Assembly (NCBI GenBank): GCA_019748295.1
Contig: JAIEPT010000062.1
Span: 1-47,228, forward strand
DNA: 47,228 nt
Direction of reading: 5' to 3'
Origin: Gemmataceae bacterium
GTDB taxonomy: Bacteria; Planctomycetota; Planctomycetia; Gemmatales; Gemmataceae
The notes below the pieces were generated by a model. That model did no database searches. It saw nothing but the letters and a program-made list of their open reading frames with translations, and was not told the origin of the DNA. Positions within the stretch are counted from its first letter, which is position 1; each line of letters opens with the position of its first letter. Below are positions 45,104-47,228 of this stretch, piece by piece. Both the position numbers and the translations under genes were made by a program.

Positions 45104-45183
45104 CCGACACCTCGCCAACGCTACGATGAAGGCTGGCCAAGCGGACCAGCCTTTTCTCATTCCCCTTCGGAGCGATCCGAACG

Positions 45184-46653
45184 ATGCGTGCCGCAGTGCT
45201 CCTGCTTGGCCTTCTCACGCCCGCCGCGGCTTGGAGCCAGCTGCCGACAGCGCGTGCCCTCGACGGGTTCTTTCAGGATTCGCTCAAGGAATGGAAAGCT
45301 CCAGGCCTTGCCGTCGCGATCGTTGATGCAGATCGGATCCTTTACGCCAAGGGATTCGGCTTCCGCGAAGCGGGCAAACCTGAGCGGATGACGGCAGACG
45401 CCATCTTCCCCTTCGCGAGTTGCACCAAGACGCTTACCGTCGCCGCTCTGGGCCGAGCTCGCGAAGACGACAAGCTCGCCTGGGACGATCCCCTTCGCAA
45501 GCATCTACCCTGGTTCCGCCTCCAGGACGAATACGCCGGCAAACATGCCACCTTACGGGATGCGCTATGTCATCGCATCGGGCTCGGCGGGCATGATCTG
45601 CTCTGGTACGGCCGCAGTCTCACCATGAATGAGAAGACCAAGTCGCTCGCACTGCTTCCGTTCGACCACCCGTTTCGCAGCCAGTTCGATTATCAGGCCA
45701 TCGCTTTCGGCGCCGCGGGATTGGCGCTTGAGTCCGCCGTCGGCGAATCGTGGGACGCCTATCTGCAGCGTCGCATCCTCACGCCGCTCGGCATGACTCG
45801 GACGACGACACGCAAACCGAAAGAAGGCAGCGATGTCGCCGTAGGGCATCGGCGAAGCCCCGCAGGAGACCCCGTCGCGATTGCTCCTTACCTCTTCGAG
45901 CATCCCGATCCCGCGGGTTCGGTTCACACCACCGTCCGCGATTCGGCCGAGTTTCTGCGTCTCTTGCTTCGCAAGGGGGAATGGAAAGGGGAGCGAGTCC
46001 TCGCCGAAAAGACGATCGCCGAGATGCTCACGCCGCAGGTCGTCATTCGCCGCGAGGGGCTTGCGAAAACGATGACTCCGGATGCCACGATGATGGCCTA
46101 CGGCCTCGGTTGGGTGATTCAGGATTACCACGGCGTCACGATCTGCCAGCATGGGGGCGCAATCGACGGCTACCGCATCCATCTGCTCCTTGTGCCCGAA
46201 GCCAATCTTGGAGCCGTCTTTTGCTGCAACATGGATGGCGTGTCGATGAACCTGGCCCTGAGCCATGCCCTGCTCGATGCGGCACTCGGGCGAACTGCGA
46301 AGAACTGGAACGCCTACTACCGCGAGCTTGACCAGAGCAAACTCGACGAACGCATCGCCCATTTCGCGGCCATCAAGAAACGCGAAGCGCCGCCAGCCTT
46401 GCCGCTCGCAGCGTATGCGGGACGTTACGAGGATCGTGCGTATGGAGCGACAGAAATCTCGGTCGCAGACGGCAAACTGACCGCGAAGCGAGGGGCCTGG
46501 CGGATCGCTCTCGAATCGCTCGGCACCCACCGCTTCTACGTCACGACGGATCCCGCCGCGGGCGGACTCGCGGAGTTCGTCATCCGCGACGGCGCGCCCG
46601 TCGAACTGCAACTCTTCGACCAGACGTTCCGCAAAACGAAATCGTCGCCGTAG
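45184..46653 (+). CDS. Serine hydrolase of the beta-lactamase/class C family
   Basis: 489 residues. A signal peptide (MRAAVLLLGLLTPAAAWSQ) is followed by a beta-lactamase-like domain: the SxxK motif is Ser79-Cys-Thr-Lys82 (FASCTKTLT). The second motif, normally YxN, reads YQA at about 170-172, so its Asn is missing. The third region is near GYRIHLLLVPEAN, with QHGGAIDGY (HxG type). A C-terminal beta domain (about 400-489, LAAYAGRYEDRAYG ... KLTAKRG) resembles DUF3471. The family contains peptidases, esterases and enzymes of unknown function; beta-lactam resistance should not be assumed. It stands 80 bases after the repeat protein. Confidence 0.85.
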   Translation: MRAAVLLLGLLTPAAAWSQLPTARALDGFFQDSLKEWKAPGLAVAIVDADRILYAKGFGFREAGKPERMTADAIFPFASCTKTLTVAALGRAREDDKLAWDDPLRKHLPWFRLQDEYAGKHATLRDALCHRIGLGGHDLLWYGRSLTMNEKTKSLALLPFDHPFRSQFDYQAIAFGAAGLALESAVGESWDAYLQRRILTPLGMTRTTTRKPKEGSDVAVGHRRSPAGDPVAIAPYLFEHPDPAGSVHTTVRDSAEFLRLLLRKGEWKGERVLAEKTIAEMLTPQVVIRREGLAKTMTPDATMMAYGLGWVIQDYHGVTICQHGGAIDGYRIHLLLVPEANLGAVFCCNMDGVSMNLALSHALLDAALGRTAKNWNAYYRELDQSKLDERIAHFAAIKKREAPPALPLAAYAGRYEDRAYGATEISVADGKLTAKRGAWRIALESLGTHRFYVTTDPAAGGLAEFVIRDGAPVELQLFDQTFRKTKSSP

Positions 46654-46781
46654 GGCCCGTGGCTTGGATTCCGGCCTCATTAAGTCGGCGTTGCTCGTCG
46701 TAGATGTTCAGTGCGGATTTGCCGAAACTTGGCTTTGAGGTCTCGATCGTCGAGGATGCCGGCGCTGGGATCGCTTATGTG

Positions 46782-46904
46782 TTTAGGCGAGCGGCAGGAG
46801 ATAGTCTCCCTCTCCCTCCGGGAGAGGGTTGGGGTGAGGGTGCCTTTTCTTGCGAAACGCCACGTCGCACGCCCTCACCCCCGGCCCCTCTCCCTCCGGC
46901 AGGA
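46782..46904. repeat. Composite palindromic element, copy 5, right end missing
   Basis: Begins TTTAGGCGAGCGGCAGGAGA like copies 2 and 3 and continues through CTCTCCCTCCGGGAGAGGG and GGGGTGAGGG to CCCTCACCCCCGGCCCCTC, but the right terminal repeat is absent; from about 46905 unrelated DNA follows. It appears truncated. Confidence 0.8.
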
Positions 46905-46953
46905 TATTGCATCTTCGACATAAGCCCTTTGGATCTGTGGAAGCAGCCGCGGC

Positions 46954-47213
46954 GTGCCATGCTTGGGCGGGTCCCTGGCCGGGGCCAGCGAGCTGCCCGC
47001 TTTCACCGTCCAAGCATGCCCCCAGACCGAACGCTCGGACACCGAACGCTCGGACACCGAACGCTCGGACACCGAACGCTCGGACACCGAACGCTCGGAC
47101 ACCGAACGCTCGGAAGCTGAACGCTCGGAAGCTGAACGCTCGGAAGCTTCACATGCTTCGCCGGTGGAAGCGGAAGCATTGAACAGCCCGGCCAGGGATC
47201 CGGCGAAGCATGG
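46954..47213. repeat. Minisatellite inside an inverted repeat
   Basis: Eight tandem 15-base units at 47027-47146 (CCGAACGCTCGGACA, the later ones CTGAACGCTCGGAAG) are flanked by inverted arms: GTGCCATGCTTGGGCGGG and TCCCTGGCCGGGG on the left, and CCCGGCCAGGGATCCGGCG and AAGCATGGCAC on the right (26 of 30 matched). The arrangement may continue beyond the window. No gene is supported in 46654-47228; the frame it opens on the - strand encodes SVSER repeats without a start context. Confidence 0.8.
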
Positions 47214-47228
47214 CACACGCCACACCAT

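Noticed and set aside
47027-47146. 15-base repeats considered as a CRISPR or coding repeat
   Set aside because: Too short, no spacers, and no start codon or ribosome site for the frame.

Overview
The window looks like a chromosomal segment of a planctomycete, most likely close to Gemmata (Gemmataceae). Pointers: a TIGR03000-domain surface protein, a BBP7-type outer-membrane barrel, a Ser/Thr kinase fused to WD40 repeats, FHA and PP2C partners, a CAP-domain protein with a LEDRLTP-type N-terminal motif, a lone formylmethanofuran dehydrogenase subunit B, GC-rich DNA, and large palindromic repeats in most gaps. The assignment is inference from family content; no database search was possible.

Layout. 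0.4-9 kb: PQQ-propeller protein, TIGR03000 protein, an acidic R/E-rich protein, GNAT acetyltransferase, PP2C phosphatase, a zinc-ribbon acidic protein and a DUF2330 protein, all on +. 9-18.2 kb (- strand): a split transketolase whose two subunit genes flank a zinc-ribbon membrane protein, Lgt with an apparent PDZ insertion, a CAP/seven-repeat secreted protein, and a TIGR00300 (LOR/SDH-type) enzyme. 18.3-24 kb: FHA protein; a TPP riboswitch followed by an unknown membrane protein and thiC (-); an HtrA-like protease (+); a degenerate PAP2-like protein (-). 24.2-25.6 kb: a DAHP synthase gene preceded by what reads as a complete transcription attenuator. 25.7-32.9 kb: a redoxin/cytochrome/copper-oxygenase-like fusion (-), then pssA, ribE and rsmA (+), pyrD and dcd (-), and a small secreted protein (+). 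33-35.6 kb (-): a VWA protein and a type II secretion F-like protein. 36-47.2 kb: kinase-WD40 protein, tRNA-Leu(GAG), fhcB, BBP7 protein, a secreted Q/N/G-rich repeat protein, a serine hydrolase, and a minisatellite inside an inverted repeat.

The most exciting item is upstream of the DAHP synthase (24236-24548). A 38-codon leader ORF contains the run FYWFYF..Y, covering all three aromatic amino acids. It is followed by a 48-nt perfect palindrome ending in TTTT. Four short segments (24305-24314, 24383-24392, 24441-24450, 24457-24466) can pair 1:2, 2:3 and 3:4, the architecture of trp/phe-type attenuators, placed before the first committed enzyme of the shikimate pathway. Feedback of thiamine on thiC through the TPP riboswitch is the second clear RNA-level control.

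The rest of the non-coding DNA is dominated by several families of long palindromic repeats: a composite element with GGGGTGAGGG/CCCTCACCCC cores and terminal inverted repeats, a CCCAGGGGCGA family, an AGCAGGATAAT hairpin family, and an ACCCGAAGCGT family. They often abut or supply stop codons, as at ribE, fhcB and the BBP7 gene. Many long antisense ORFs are codon-bias shadows and are not annotated.
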